In this document: positions 1 through 11,412 of the stretch, piece after piece | How the letters are laid out: the number at the start of each line of letters is the position of its first letter | How positions within the stretch are numbered: position 1 is the first letter of the stretch | Assembly: GCA_026545765.1 (NCBI GenBank) | Contig: CM048844.1 | Location: forward strand, 61,800,545 to 61,864,544 | DNA: 64,000 nucleotides | Source: Plantago major | Lineage: Eukaryota; Streptophyta; Magnoliopsida; Lamiales; Plantaginaceae | Direction of reading: 5' to 3' | Program-made: the position numbers and the translations under genes | The notes under the pieces: model-generated | Database searches by the model: none | What the model was told of the DNA's origin: nothing | The model's input: the letters and a program-made list of their open reading frames with translations, nothing else

Positions 1-1411
1 ATATGCATGTGTAATTGTGAGTTCAATTTAATTGCTCTAAATGTTGCACTTTTGGTGTGTCATATTTTATTTTTGTGTACAAATTACCCTAAGTCATGCC
101 AAAAATGTTTTTGAACTTTTTCCCAAGTAAAATCTGATTATTTATAATTAGTTATTGTGTTTAAATGTTTGGAAAAAAAATTTAAAGGGCTCTCTTAATT
201 TTGCACCTTTATTGTTGGTTTTAAAATGAGATTTAAGTGCAATTTAATCCATTTAAATTGCCATTTATTTTTTAACTCTTCAACCCTTTTATCTTCACTC
301 AATCCACCCTATAAATACCCCCTTCTTGAAGCCAATTTTACTCACAAAAATTCTTAGTATTTTACTCCCAAAAATCTTCGAGTACTATTGTCTTTTTCAT
401 TCAAGTTAGTAGCAAGTTCTTGCTGCAAGTACTTTCATAGTTCTTGCTCTTCTTAACCTTCAAAGGGTGAGTGTTCTACAAAACTATATGTATGTATTAT
501 TTTCAAAACCTTGAACGTATTTTAATATGTTTTCAACTTATATATATAAGTAATGCATGTTTTCCAAAACGCTTGTTCTATTGCATAAAACCAAATCACA
601 AAAGAGTTTTAGCATGCTTCCACTGATTTTGAAAGATACTATATTTTTATATATATGATTGTTATTCTGTTTTGATTGACGGTACAAGAAAGATACGTAC
701 GTTTGGTTCAGGTTAATTGGCTTGTAGTTTGGTCAGTCTTGTCTGGCGAGCTACTTGTCGGTTTCCTTTGCCCAGTCCCTTTAAATCGAGTGATAGAAGC
801 CTTCACTGATTTAGTTGGGTCGTAGAATTCCATCCCTGTACCATGGCAGGGTCCTGACTGGATAGTTTGATAGACTATCAAGGAGACATAAAGCCTATTT
901 TACTGTGGGGTTATAAGGAGCGGCATGAAATAATGTTTTTCCTAAAAGTACATGTTATTGAAAGTATTTTCTATTTTATGTTCTTCAATGTTTATTGTTA
1001 TGATTTTGATTAAAACTTCACACGAAAATCTCTAAACACTCATCGAGGTTTTTCTCACACTTGTTTTTATTCCCTTCCTTGTAGGTGAGATGGCGGCGAA
1101 GAATGAACAACCGATAAACTCAGTGAACTAAGAGAGTGGTTGGGATTTGGAATTTTTGTCAATGAAAATAATGTCTTTTTGTCTTTTTCAAAAACTCATG
1201 TCATTTCCAGTTATATTGTATATCTTTTAAAGATAAGAATGTTGAAAATCTTGTTGTTTATTTGCTGAATAAAATATATTTTTATTCCAGCAACTTCAGA
1301 CGAAAGTTTGTCTGTAAATTCCGATGTTTCACTAAACGTTTCGGCTCTTTTTTTGCCGACGTCCCGACTGAAATTTACTCCTTTTAAAAAGTCAAAAGTC
1401 TGGGCGTTACA
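1..1411 (+). repeat. Ty3/gypsy (chromovirus-type) LTR, 3' part
   Basis: This is the downstream part of a long terminal repeat; its beginning lies before the window. A TATA box (CTATAAATACC, about 309-319) with a short C-rich leader marks the promoter of the repeat. The right end at 1411 is TGGGCGTTACA, the end typical of plant chromovirus LTRs that begin TGTAACGCCC. No primer-binding site follows, so this is a 3' LTR or a solo LTR. No open reading frame of note is present. The general layout resembles the solo LTR at 57796-59541, which also ends in a GATACA/TTACA-type terminus, but I did not see close sequence identity. Confidence 0.65.
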
Positions 1412-1457
1412 ATAATCATATCGCAGTAAACCTTAAATTGCTTTGTTTGTAAATTAA

Positions 1458-2532
1458 TGATGGAAAGGCGTTAAGGATCCCCAACCCCCCTCTGCTATAT
1501 ATGCTACTCCCAACTTCCTAGTTAAAATCCTAGGCAGTTACCTCTAACGACAGCAGGGCATAATACTATGGTGCTCAAGGCGCAATCGGCACGAGTAGCC
1601 CTACTCAGTTCAATGAAACTACTGTGTCACTCAGCAGAACATCACACCACGAAGGGTGTATAGAGTTGCATAACCACGATTTATGTCAAATAAATATTCA
1701 ATTAACATATCACGGTATGTAAAGAAGTAGCAAAAGCAGAGTTACGGCGGTTCGCATTTACAAGAGAAAGTTAGCTACTCATAGTAACCAAGAACAGTAA
1801 TCAAAATCTAGGAAGAAAGGAACAAGAAGCTTAGTCTCTCATGTTCTTGATGCCTTCGTGCTACTGCTTCTTGGGTTTCCTCCTTCTAGGTGCCTGACGA
1901 CCAGAGGGTTAGGGTTTCACTTCCCCGAGGACTGGTTCTCTCTCTAGGAGAGCTACTTTGTGAGCTGTGTGTATTATGAGACCCCTGTGGTCTTATCTAT
2001 AGGTGAAATCTTGAGCTCAAACCACCATTCTTCAATAAGGAAGGTTTAGGAAGGTGTGCTAGTCCGACAGCTGTGAAAACCAAATTAAAGACAAACAAAG
2101 AGTCCATCAGGTCGCCTATGGACCACAGTGACCCCTACTGTGGTCCCCTAGTGGCATCCATCTGTGATCCCTGTAGATTCGAATCTGTTTTCTTCGTTCT
2201 TCAATTTCAGGCCTCGTAACTTCGTTTCCTCGAAAAATGGTCTTCTACAAAGTTGTTGCATCTTCAATTATCTTTACATCGGTTGGTTGCATGACATGTT
2301 CTGACTCCTCGAACTCCATGCAGGTCAATCCGGCGTATTCACTTCCTTCCCCGATTTGACACAATTATGCCGTTTTGGTGCCTGGAATCGTGCAAATCCT
2401 CAAAAACGCGATCACGACCTACATAAAGCACGCAAAGATTGTAATTGACCATAAAACTATATAAATATTGCATCTAGGGCAAAAAACAAGGGCCTAAAAT
2501 TATGCTATATCGCACATTTCATTGTCACATCA
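1458..2532 (-). repeat. Athila-type gypsy LTR (diverged relative of the LTR at 9501-11040)
   Basis: Read on the minus strand the repeat starts TGATGTGACA at 2532 and ends CATCA near 1458. The last 350 bases (about 2190-2532) align clearly, at roughly three-quarters identity by eye, with 10690-11040, the start of the Athila-like LTR further right. The block AAGGCGCAATCGGCAC near 1579 also matches AAGGCGCAGTCAGCAC near 10088. A perfect 10-bp inverted repeat (GGACCACAGT at 2120-2129, ACTGTGGTCC at 2137-2146) lies in the middle. The flanking five bases do not match, so no target duplication can be claimed, and divergence is too high for it to be the partner LTR of the 6486-11040 element. Confidence 0.6.
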
Positions 2533-3391
2533 GACTACATTGAATCATCTTTGAAATTAGCACTCAACCATTTGCTTCTGTTTTAATTTACATTCCTAAA
2601 GTGCATAAAAAGGTGACGGTTTTGATCTTGAGCCCTTTCTCTCAAAATAGAAATGAGTCTAATTAAGGTATGAATGTTCAAGTGTTATACGGCAATGTGA
2701 TGTTTCGATTCTTAAGTATTCTTTCTTATCTCTTGTCCTTCTATCAGGGAGCCAGGGTGTACACTACCAATCTTTAGGAGGAGGTTTTTTATGTTTTCTC
2801 AAAATGTTTCTCTGTCTGTTTTATTTTTGGGTAGCCCTGTTAAGAGAACAGTGAACCAATGTTTGGACAACAGTGGATGTTTTGACAGGTAATGTGATTT
2901 GAAAAATTATGATACTCGATTTTTCTCTTAATAAATTCATTTAGTATTGTTTAATTAAGTGTCAAAATCTTCTCTAGTCTTTATTGGTTACTTGTTGATC
3001 GAAGATTGCTGTAATTTTAGTGTAACATTCTTACATACACTTGTATGGAAAGATATATTGTGCAAAATCTCTTTGCTTAAACAGGTAGTTATTACCAAGG
3101 CACCTTTTGACAAACAAGACGCATTGTTTCACTCAAAAGGTGAGACTTTTGAGAACAGGCGCCATCATTGGATTATATTACCAAAACCACACCCCTTCCC
3201 CTTCTCCCTCCATTCGCATCCTTCTCTCTCCTTGCAAAAAAGCTTCCTACTGCATTTATTCTTCTTTTTCCATTGATACTCTTATCAATGCAGTGTTTTG
3301 AAGTTCTGCAACACCCCCAACTTCTCCCACTCCTCCACCTATTACTCCTGAAATTCCCCCAACAGCAACCAGCACTAGCCCTGAAATAGCC
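2533..3391 (+). other. Non-coding leader upstream of the envelope-like ORF (copia)
   Basis: AT-rich sequence lies between the Athila-type LTR and the envelope-like pseudogene. Given its position it is probably the spacer between pol and the third ORF of a 5'-truncated Sirevirus-like copia element; no pol remnant is recognisable. Short open frames exist around 2959-3390, rich in Leu/Pro/Ser, but they overlap in all frames and have no recognisable domain. Several splice-like sites (for instance CAGGTAATG near 2886) are present but cannot be paired with confidence. Confidence 0.4.
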
Positions 3392-4883
3392 ATGAAAACA
3401 TCTCCCACAAATCCCTCCAAATCATGGTCCTCTAATGGCATCCCTCTTCTCCGTCGTTTCAAGAGGACGAAAATTGCGAATCTTGTGTACCACAACAAGG
3501 TTACAGGAATCCTTCCTTCTCCAAAGAAACCTAGGGTTTCTAAAACTGAAAATCCTTCACCCTCCACTACCAATGTCGAGAAATCCACTCCCACTGAAGA
3601 TCAACTGGAAAGCACACAAGTAGGGGGAGAAGGATCTGCTCAAGTGGAGAAAGGAACCCCTCATTCTGAAGAAGAACCCTCTCACTATGAGGATGCTATG
3701 GATGAGAATGATGATTTGTGACAATCTAATGCGAACATCAACATTGAGAAATTGAATGAGGATTCTGTTGAAGAAACTCTGGGAGAAGAAGAAGAGGACC
3801 AAGAAGAGGCTAAAGAAGAGGCTGAGGAAGAGGTTGAGGAATCAGAAGAAGAGGATGTTGTTGTATCTTCTGAGCCAACACCGAATGATGAGGTAAATTC
3901 TCCTTCTCAGTCTCAGGATTCTACTTTTGAGGATGAGGCATTTTCTGTGTAGTTTTACACTAAGGCAATTAATGATAAATAAAATGAGATTAAGGGCAGG
4001 GGAATGTGGTTTGAGGCAACAATCATTGAGGATGTGTACAAGAAGTACAATGTCTATGAGTTTCTGGAGAGTAGGGGAGTCCTTTATATTTTGATTAATC
4101 TAGATGACTATGCACCTAGTGTTGTGATGGAAATTTATGCCAACATGTTTGATAACTTCTCTAATGAAGATCCTCCTAAATTTGCAAAATCATATGTTAG
4201 ATGCAAGGTGTATAATTTTTCTGTTGGTAGGATTAATCGTTATTTAGGCACTCCTAATGTTGAGGAAGGAGAACTTGGTCTGGACTGGAATGAGGTGATC
4301 AAAGTCCTAATTGGTGGACCGGTTACTGTGTGGGATATGGAGTTTAGGGCCAATGATGCTACATCTCTTGTGTCTGTGCCTTTCTGGTTATGTATCCACA
4401 ATTGGCTCTCAACCACAAATCCCAATGTTATCTCCACCAGTGCTGCTGATCTCATGTTCAAGATGGTTACTGGGATGAACTTCAATATGGGCAAAAGGAT
4501 TATCAGCCATCTGGGCACATTTAAGTACAGAGGAGGACAAGGCAAACTCATCTACTCTTCTGCTTTGTATGGATTGATCTGTGAACAAGGGTTCAAGAAA
4601 GGGAAAGGTGACAAGCTTGTGAAGAAGTTTCATGCCCTGGGTATAACTGTTCAGCTTCTAGGAGGAATTAGGAAGCACTATCTTCCTTTGGTTGAAAATG
4701 TACAAGAAGAGCCTGACACTGTTGATATCGTTGTTGGGATAACACTGCCTGCACCAAATGTTGTTCGGCCAGCCACAACAGGGGGATAAAGCTCTCCTTG
4801 ATCAGATTGAGAACTTGGATGGACAGATAGATGGATTGCTAAGTGTGCGAAGAAATCTGATGAGTCTCCTTTCATCACAATAA
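3392..4883 (+). pseudogene. Envelope-like third ORF of a Sirevirus-type copia element (broken)
   Basis: One reading frame runs from 3392 to 4789, interrupted by stops at 3719-3721, 3950-3952 and near 3981. The N-terminal third is Ser/Pro/Lys rich, followed by a very acidic Glu-rich tract (about 3760-3950). The C-terminal part (4004-4789) matches the family known as the putative plant transposon protein domain: LDDYAPSVVMEIYANMF, then VRCKVYNFSVGRINRYLG, as in the family pattern of 'YxxLVxEFYAN..VRG..V..S...I..LLG'. A frameshift near 4770 moves the natural C-terminus to a helical segment that ends at 4883. The family is found downstream of pol in env-bearing plant copia elements; its function is not established. 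The polypurine tracts and LTR directly downstream support this placement. Confidence 0.75.
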
Positions 4884-5198
4884 GGGGGAGAATTATTTGA
4901 ACAGTGATCTCTTATTTTGGATTAAACACTTATTATTTTTTGATGGTCTGTAATATTTTAATGCTTATAACAAATTATGTATGTGGATGCTACTATGTTT
5001 TGTATGTTAAGTTCTGTGCTTTTATGTGCTAACATGAGTTTCTCTACTTTGTGTTTTAACTATTTGTTCTTAGTATAAATAAGTGTGATTATATGATTAA
5101 GGGGGAGTTCTTCTCTTGAGGGGGAATATATCTCTGATTGATTACAGGCTGCAGGTCTTTTGTGATGGTGTTGTGAAGAAAGGCAAAAAGGGGGAGAT
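4884..5198 (+). other. Three successive polypurine tracts before the 3' LTR
   Basis: GGGGGAG-type tracts occur at about 4884-4890, 5101-5107 (with a second purine run near 5119-5127) and 5185-5198. The last, AAAAAGGGGGAGAT, directly abuts the LTR and should be the functional primer for plus-strand DNA synthesis. Multiple conserved polypurine tracts upstream of the 3' LTR are a known hallmark of Sireviruses. No coding sequence is visible here. Confidence 0.65.
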
Positions 5199-6485
5199 TG
5201 AAAGTGCAAGATACCGTAACTGTTGTCATAACAACGATAGCAGTTTACTATCAATGTTTGTCCAACAGTGATTGTTCTGACTGATGCACTTTATATTTTG
5301 TAATTAAGGATTTTGCCTTTATTCACTAACTTAACCTTGTTCCACGATTTTAGTTGTTTTTTGTGTTATAGGAACAGGTTTGGAATAAATCGAAGAAGGA
5401 AGGAATGAGATGTGAAGATCCAAGGAAGGAAAGATTGTGAAGATCTAAAGAAGGAATGCAACATACTGAAAGAAGTAATTCTGAGAAAACAAGGGAAGAT
5501 CCTATACAAGGTAACAAGATCTATGAAGCTATGAAGCATCTCTTTAACACGTTTAAGAACTCTATAAATACAAGAGATGGTTCATCGATTCAAGTGTGCA
5601 AGAATAGAGCTAGTCGACTATATACACATCATATTCTCTGTCTTGTACTTTTAGCTAAACTTTACGTTATACTATGTATGTCTAGTGCGTAACCTAGATA
5701 CCTTAGTGGTGAGTATAACAGGGGTAGTTGTTTTGGCTACACATGTTTAGTATTATGAGTTTAAGGTTTCTAACTTGTGGAAACTTAAATGTAGTTTTGT
5801 AAATCCTATTTCATTGATAGTGGATATTTAGCCTAAGGCAGGACAGGTATATTCATATACCTGCTAAGATTTATTTCTGGTATCTAGCTTTACTTTCCGT
5901 TGTGTTCAGATTATTTACTGTGTTTCAGTAGTATTACTGTTAGGACAACATTAGTCATAACAGAGAACTTTTACTTAGTCCGAGTCTGCATATCGTTCAC
6001 TGTTAGTGAGGAAACCTCAGAGGAGGCAGAATCCAGTAGTAATGGAAGTGGTGAAGAAGGAAATCCACAAACTTCTGAATAATGGGTTGATTTACCCTAT
6101 CGAGAGTAGCAATTGAGTGAGTCCTATACACGTGGTTCCTAAGAAGTCAGGAATAACAGTAAAGGATAACATTGCAACAAGGATTTCTACCGGATGGAGG
6201 ATGTGCATCGACTACAGGAGATTGAATGGAGCTACAAGGAAGGACCATTTCCCTTTATCTTTTATTGATCAGATGCTGGACAGTCTGACAGGGCATGACT
6301 ATTACTATTTCCCGGACGGGCTATCTGGATTCTTCCAGATCCCCATTGCACCCGAAGACCAGGAGAAGACTACGTTTACCTGCTCTTTCGGAACGTTTGC
6401 TTATAGAAGGATGCCATTTGGAGTATGCAATGCACCGGCTAATAGTGTGTTAGAAGTATAGAGTTCCAGTCCTTTAATTCTTTCA
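5199..6485 (+). repeat. Copia 3' LTR (family TGAAAG...CTTTCA) with an internal insertion
   Basis: The LTR begins TGAAAGTGCAAG immediately after a polypurine tract and ends ATTCTTTCA at 6485, so its termini form the inverted repeat TGAAAG/CTTTCA. It aligns along its length with the LTR at 12543-13325. The alignment breaks at 6004 and resumes at 6441 (AATAGTGTG); the intervening 436 bases are a gypsy RT fragment that replaces about 16 bases present in the other copy. Minus-strand Athila pol starts directly after 6485, so this copia element had inserted into, or recombined with, that element. Confidence 0.85.
6005..6440 (+). pseudogene. Gypsy reverse-transcriptase fragment inside the copia LTR
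   Basis: Translation on the plus strand gives the N-terminal half of an Athila-type gypsy RT: EVVKKEIHKLL, then (after a stop) VSPIHVVPKKSG, MCIDYRRLNGATRKDHFPL, APEDQEKTTFTC and FGTFAYRRMPFGVCNAPA. There the homology stops, just before the region leading to the catalytic motif. The fragment is flanked by copia LTR sequence on both sides and has no LTR, PBS or polypurine tract of its own. It covers exactly the RT portion that is missing from the adjacent minus-strand element at 7484-7534. Confidence 0.85.
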
Positions 6486-7484
6486 CAATCCTTCTTCAAC
6501 AGTCCACATGTGAGGAAATTAACAATATCTGCATACCACGGCTCCTTCTCAACATTGAAAACTTGTTCCCCAGGAAAATCGTCATCAATTTCTTCTCCCT
6601 CATTGGGTGCGGTGATTCTGGAGAGGTGGTCTACTATATTGTTCTCTTTCCCTGGTCTGTCTACTATCTTATAATCAAACTGCTACAACAGAAGTACCCA
6701 CTCGAATGAGTCTCAATTTTGCATTCGTCTTCGCTATCAGATGTCCCAGTGCTGCGTGATCACTATGGATGATAACTTGATACCCCACAATTTAACTCTG
6801 GAACTTCTCGAGAGCGAATACGACTGCCAAGAATTATTTTTCTGTGGTGTAGTAATTCTTTTGCGCATTGTTCATGGATTTGCTTGCGTAGTAGATTGCC
6901 CTGAACTTCTTATCCACCTTTTGTCCTAATACAGATCCAACAGCAAAATCTGATGCATCACACATTATTTCTAACGGAATCTCCCAATTTGGTGCAGTCA
7001 TAATCGGGGAGGTTATTAACTACTCTTTCAGGCTGCTCCACGCTTTCATGCAATCTTCATCGAAATCAAACTTAGCATCCTTCCTCAGTAGATTGTTGAA
7101 AGGTTTAGCTTCCACCGACAAGTCCTTGATAAATCTCCTGTGAAAATTGATGTGCCCCAAAAAGGATTGAAGTTCCTTGACGTTGGTTGGTGGTGGTAGC
7201 TTTGATATCGTCTCCACCTTCGCTTCGTCCACTTTTATCCCTTCCTTTAAAATCCTATGGCCCAGCACTATTCCTTCCTTTACCATAAAGGTACTCTTTT
7301 CCCAGCTCAGAGTCAGATTGCATTTGATGCATCTTTCCAGAACTAACGATAACTTCTGCAGGTAGTCTTTGAATGAATTCCCGAACACTGACAAGTCTTC
7401 CATGAATACTTCTATGAACTTCCCCACCATGTTATTCGTCTCCAAGGTGGAAATCATCTGCGCTCTCCTAATATCCTCTCTCAA
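6486..7484 (-). pseudogene. Athila-like RT palm/thumb and RNase H remnant
   Basis: The frame opens at 7484 and quickly reaches KFIEVFMEDLSVFG; this is the catalytic block, with the usual MDD triad read here as MED. It continues with CNLTLSWEKSTFMV, VLGHRI and LQSFLGHINFHRRFIKDLS to 7020. After a stop the RNase H follows (PLEIMCDASDFAVG near 6950-6980) with further stops until the copia LTR cuts it at 6486. The fingers and first palm half of RT are missing between 7484 and 7534. Confidence 0.85.
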
Positions 7485-7533
7485 TTTCCTTTCCTTTCTC
7501 TAGGAGTTCCCCTTTAGAATTGAAACGCTTCTT

Positions 7534-8220
7534 CTATCCTTCCACGATCAATGTATAGGTCTTTTCTCCAGTGTCAACTACGGCTTCCATCTGATGTAAG
7601 GCAGGTCGTCCAATAAGTGTTTTAGACCTCATGACACTTTCTTCCATATCCATCACGAGGAAGTCTAGCATGGACCTTATGCCCCCGATCTCTACAGGTA
7701 AACCTCTGATTTCCCCAGCGCATTTCTTTGTCGAATTGTCGGCCAGTTGGACGCTAGTTCCACATGGTTCTATTTCGTCTTCAATCCCTAACTTTTTCAC
7801 CATAGCCAATGACATAAGATTTACGTTGGCTCCAAGGTCTATCATGCAATTTACCTTTTTGCTCTTTACTCCAATTGTCATATTGAATTGTCCCGGATCT
7901 CCAGCTCCTTTTCTTATGATATCCGATCCTTCTCTCCATGCCAATCCAACATAGGCCTTTCTCCGGTTAGCGATTTCCCTTAAAGCTGCTTGATAATCAG
8001 ATGGGTGTAAAGTAAGCAGGCCTGCTATCGATAATTGTAACAAATGACCTTCCAAGTTTCCTTTAGCCTTCTTCTTTACAGCCTTATTGATATCATTCAT
8101 GAATCTTCCTGGATAAGGTATGTCTTTCAGATCAATTGTTCGCCCATCTTCTGCTTTGACGTATCCTCTCTCCATCAAGTCTCCATCATATCTTCCTTTC
8201 TGGGATGTCTCCTTAACCAC
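7534..8220 (-). pseudogene. Athila-like aspartic protease region
   Basis: This 228-codon open stretch includes the retropepsin active-site motif in its Athila form (CMIDLGANVNLMSLAMVKKLG), with catalytic Asp in DLGA, and later a flap-like LPVEIGG and TLIGRPALHQM. Upstream residues (HPSDYQAALREI, KAYVGLAWREG) are linker between gag and protease. It ends at a stop followed by a short disrupted stretch and then the RT remnant. The open stretch has no visible internal break but is disconnected from gag by stops. Confidence 0.8.
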
Positions 8221-8331
8221 CGTATCTTTTCTTCCCTTCTCCTGAACTACTTTCTCCGACTTCTCTCTCTCCCCTCTTCCTTACCTTCTTCTTCTATCTC
8301 CACTATTCTGTATCCTTCTTCTTTTTGCTCT

Positions 8332-9395
8332 TTATTCACTTCTAGGAATAGAATCCGGGGTTGTTATCTCGCTCCTATTAGTGATTGCCCCAATGCTCTC
8401 CACTTGCTGCTCCATGACTTCCTCCACCTTTACATCCAGCTCCCTTACTGCATACTTCATTTCGATCAAATCGTCTTTGACTGCATCAACCTCATCACTC
8501 AACCTTTCTATTGCTTCCTTAGTCGACGTGAAGTTCTCCGTGAAAAGCTTTACCAGATAGTGTGTTTCCTCGCTTCCTTTCTCTAGCTCCACCAACACTA
8601 CTTTTCCTCTCTAGTTGTGATGTTTCTTAAGGGTTTTGATCTCCTCTTCTAACCCCTTTTTGGCAGTTATGACGCTGTCAACCACTTGTTCACTGCTAAT
8701 TTTAGAAACTTCGTCCTTTCCTTTTATGCTCAGCTCAATAGGCTTTCCTTCTGGTACTTCTTGGCTTACTTCCTTTGATATGTTTCTTTTGTCCAAGTAC
8801 TCAGGAATTCCTACACTTTGTCCCATAGCCAGCTCCCCATAAATGATCCCTTCAGAGTTACGTCTATAAGATCTCTAAATTCTTCTCTTACTCCTATGTA
8901 GAAATACTCACATAGCTGTTGTGAAGTGAACTGATGTTGGGGGCAGTTGTATTGCATCTCCTCAAACCTTTCCCATGCGTCATGAAAAGATTCCTTCAGT
9001 TTTTGAGTGAAAATGGATATCATTCTCCTTTCTCTCATAACCCTTGCAAGTCCCAGAAACTTCTTCAAGAACAGACTCCTCGGCTCATCCCACTCACTAA
9101 TCTCTTATTTAATTGAATCTATCCATCTTTTTGCTGCTCCCTCCAGTGTTTTGATGAAGAACCAGAATTTCAGCTCACCATCAGTTAACCCCTTCGTCGG
9201 AAACTGCTCGACAATAGACTCGAATGCGTACATGATCTTGCATTCATTTTCTCCTTCACTTCCTTCGAACTTTGTTAATGAGTTAATCAGAGATAGATCA
9301 AACCCGTACTCCCTTACATGCGGCTGGATTCGAATTCCACCCCTTGGTTTCGGCATGCTGATCTCTCTAATAGTTCTTTCATCTTCTTCTTCCAT
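8332..9395 (-). pseudogene. Athila-like gag (degraded)
   Basis: The N-terminal part (9395-9105) has the gypsy capsid pattern, including LINSLTKFEG, KTLEGAAKRWIDSI and, after an in-frame stop at 9105-9107, LFLKKFLGL and SFHDAWERFEEM (9068-8811). A frameshift near 8820 leads into a Lys/Glu-rich coiled segment (8826-8611), another stop, then a helical segment (8598-8332) ending in poorly conserved linker. The protein would form the particle core. No zinc knuckle is recognisable, which fits Athila elements. Confidence 0.75.
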
Positions 9396-9476
9396 CTTGA
9401 ATTTTCCTGTGAAATAAAAGTAGTTACTGCTCGAAAATAACCAAACAAGTTCTAAGCAGGCAATCTACTAATTATT

Positions 9477-9493
9477 CCCTGGCAGCGGCGCCA
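9477..9493 (-). other. Primer-binding site of the Athila-like element
   Basis: The minus-strand sequence TGGCGCCGCTGCCAGGG lies seven bases inside the 5' LTR end. It is the GGCGCC-type PBS used by Athila and Tat elements (complementary to the 3' end of an Asp-type tRNA by family knowledge). The same motif appears at 22253-22270 and, slightly altered, at 20609-20625. Confidence 0.85.
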
Positions 9494-9500
9494 GAAAACT

Positions 9501-11040
9501 TGATGGATCCTCGGGAAAAACAATTGTCGTTGAACTTAAAGTTTTACCGAGAACACCAAAGTTTTACGAATTTATAATACCAAACCCAAATTCCAGAAAC
9601 ACTAAATAAATTAGTATAGCAGAAGTTGACTCGAGAGGTCGGTCTCTCATAAATAACGCTCGATTAAGATAGAATATTAAATGGTTGATTTTTTTTATTT
9701 CTCACTGGTATCCGCTACATGCGACTAATCCAGCTGAGCACTGTCGGGCCCTTTTTGAGGGGGCGGCTCTCCCAGCGTTGTTTTCTACATCCACAAGGCT
9801 CGAACCCGAGACCATGCTTAAGTGAACTCAAGTCCCTTACCACTTGAGCCAACAACCATTGATAAATGGTTGATTTTCAATATAAAGTAAATGACATATT
9901 TTTGGTATTTTGAATAAATAATTTAAACACATAACTAGAAAGTAATTAAAACGAGAATTGATGAATTATGAACTAGTACAGAAAGCATCTAAGAAATATC
10001 CTTCACATTGATAAATAATTTATATCAGGAATAATAGATAGCGATAGTTACGGCTGAAGAGTCACACAAGTCACATATCTTATACTAAGGCGCAGTCAGC
10101 ACAGATACCCCATGTAAACTATCGTCTAGCTCAGTGTTGTTACCAGTGGCTAGCTTAACAACAAATCTCAGGCAGAACATCAACTTATAGACACGGCTGA
10201 CATCTCATAATCTAGTGCAACGAATACTCATGTCACGCGTTAAACATAAATAAACAATTGCATCTTTCTCAAACAGCACAGGTATGAACGACAATCGCAT
10301 AACCAACATAGATGCGAAAACTATTCCATCATATATAAACCAAGTAATCAAAGATCCCGACTAACCCTTACATAGGTAAGTTAGACAGACATAACTGAAA
10401 ATAAAACAATTGTAAACTGAATTGAAAACATGTTTGAAACAACTAAACTGTAAGAATATGGCGAGTGTCGACCCTCAGCTCCTCCTCTTCTATTCCAACC
10501 TGTAGTAGTCGATCTTGGTTGTCTTCTTGGCAGCCTTGAAGTCTTCTTGATTGCTTGCTAACGGCTAGGGTTTTGGGGTTTCACTTCCCCGAGGAATGGT
10601 TCTCTCTCTGGAGAGATGCCTTCTGGTACGGAACCCTTCCGTTCGGTTGTGTCTTGAATATGAGACCTCATAGGTTCCACCAGGTTCGAATCTATTTTCT
10701 TCGTTCTTCAATTTCGGGCTTCGTAACTTAGTTTCCTCAAAAAGTTGTGTTCTACAAAGTTGTAGAATTTTCAATTACCTTCGCATTGGTTGGTCACATT
10801 TCATGTTTTGACACCTCGAACTCCGTCTAATTGCCAAATCAGCATATTCGCTTAACTTTCTCGATTTTGCCCAAATATGATGTTTTGGTACCCGAAATCG
10901 TGCAATTCCTTGAAAACGCGATCATGACCTACAAAATACACAAGAAGTTGGTAATTGACCATAAAATGAAACAAATATTAAATCTGATGCAAAAAACAAG
11001 GGTCTAAAGGCATGCAAAAACGCACATTTCTGGCACATCA
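9501..11040 (-). repeat. Athila-like 5' LTR
   Basis: On the minus strand the repeat starts TGATGTGCCAGAAATG at 11040 and ends GGATCCATCA at 9501, with terminal inverted repeat TGATG/CATCA. It is followed after a few bases by the PBS, which fixes it as the 5' LTR. A SINE (9693-9863) is inserted near its 3' end. A small perfect palindrome, ACGGAACCCTTCCGT (10628-10642), sits at the position where related LTRs carry their variable palindrome cassette. Confidence 0.85.
9693..9863 (-). mobile_element. tRNA-derived SINE in the Athila LTR
   Basis: Read on the minus strand, an internal pol III promoter is visible: box A GTTGGCTCAAGTGGTAAGG (9853-9835) and box B GGTCTCGGGTTCGAGCC (9813-9797). An A-rich 3' end follows at 9693. 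The insert is bounded by a perfect 14-base direct repeat AAATGGTTGATTTT at 9679-9692 and 9864-9877. Length is 171 bp, within the range of short plant SINEs. Confidence 0.9.
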
Positions 11041-11412
11041 CTATGCATGAGTTATTTTTGGCATGTTTGTGACGGGAGTCACCTTCCTTTCTCTTTTCAT
11101 TGCTTGAGTGGTTACCCCTACTAGACTTCCAAGAGAGGAAGAGATAGTTGCATATGATCCACTTGTGAGGGACTACTGGGTTAGAATTAAGTTCTATTTA
11201 CTTGGGAAACGAACTTCTTGGATTTTGACTTGTTCTTCTGGAAACGTCAGTGTGATTTCAAACCTCTTGCATCTTATGGGTTTAATAATTGCAATCGCAG
11301 ACTAGGTAGCTTGGGAGCTAGACTTTACTTGCGTGTCTATGTGTTTTTACTTTTCTAGGTTTTTTAGAGAGTCTGTTGCTTGTGGACAAGCAAGGGTTCG
11401 GTTAGGGGAGTT
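11041..11412 (+). other. 3' internal end of a non-autonomous gypsy element, with polypurine tract
   Basis: This non-coding block resembles 25880-26167 of the gag-only element: GTGAGGGACTACTGGG against GTGAAGGACTACTAGG, and a shared end of the form GACAAGCAAGGGTTCGG against GACGAGCAAAGGTTCGG. The tract GGTTAGGGGAGTT at 11400-11412 is the polypurine primer. The upstream body of the element is missing, cut by the Athila LTR at 11040. Confidence 0.65.

Larger units (their letters stand above)
6486..11040 (-). mobile_element. Athila-like Ty3/gypsy element, 5' half
   Basis: The minus-strand element comprises 5' LTR (11040-9501), PBS (9493-9477), gag (9395-8332), aspartic protease (8220-7534) and the palm/thumb of RT with part of RNase H (7484-6486). 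It is cut off at 6486 by the copia LTR. The rest of pol, the envelope-like region and the 3' LTR are not next to it. RT is internally deleted (its N-terminal half is missing). The Athila assignment rests on the protease motif MIDLGANVNLM and the gag style; all frames are degraded, so the element is dead. Confidence 0.8.

Noticed and set aside
1458..11040. The LTRs at 1458-2532 and 9501-11040 as the two LTRs of one Athila element split by the copia insertion
   Set aside because: Orientation and type fit, but identity is only about three quarters in the best part and poor elsewhere, far below the similarity of the other elements' LTR pairs in this window; the 3' part of pol is also absent.
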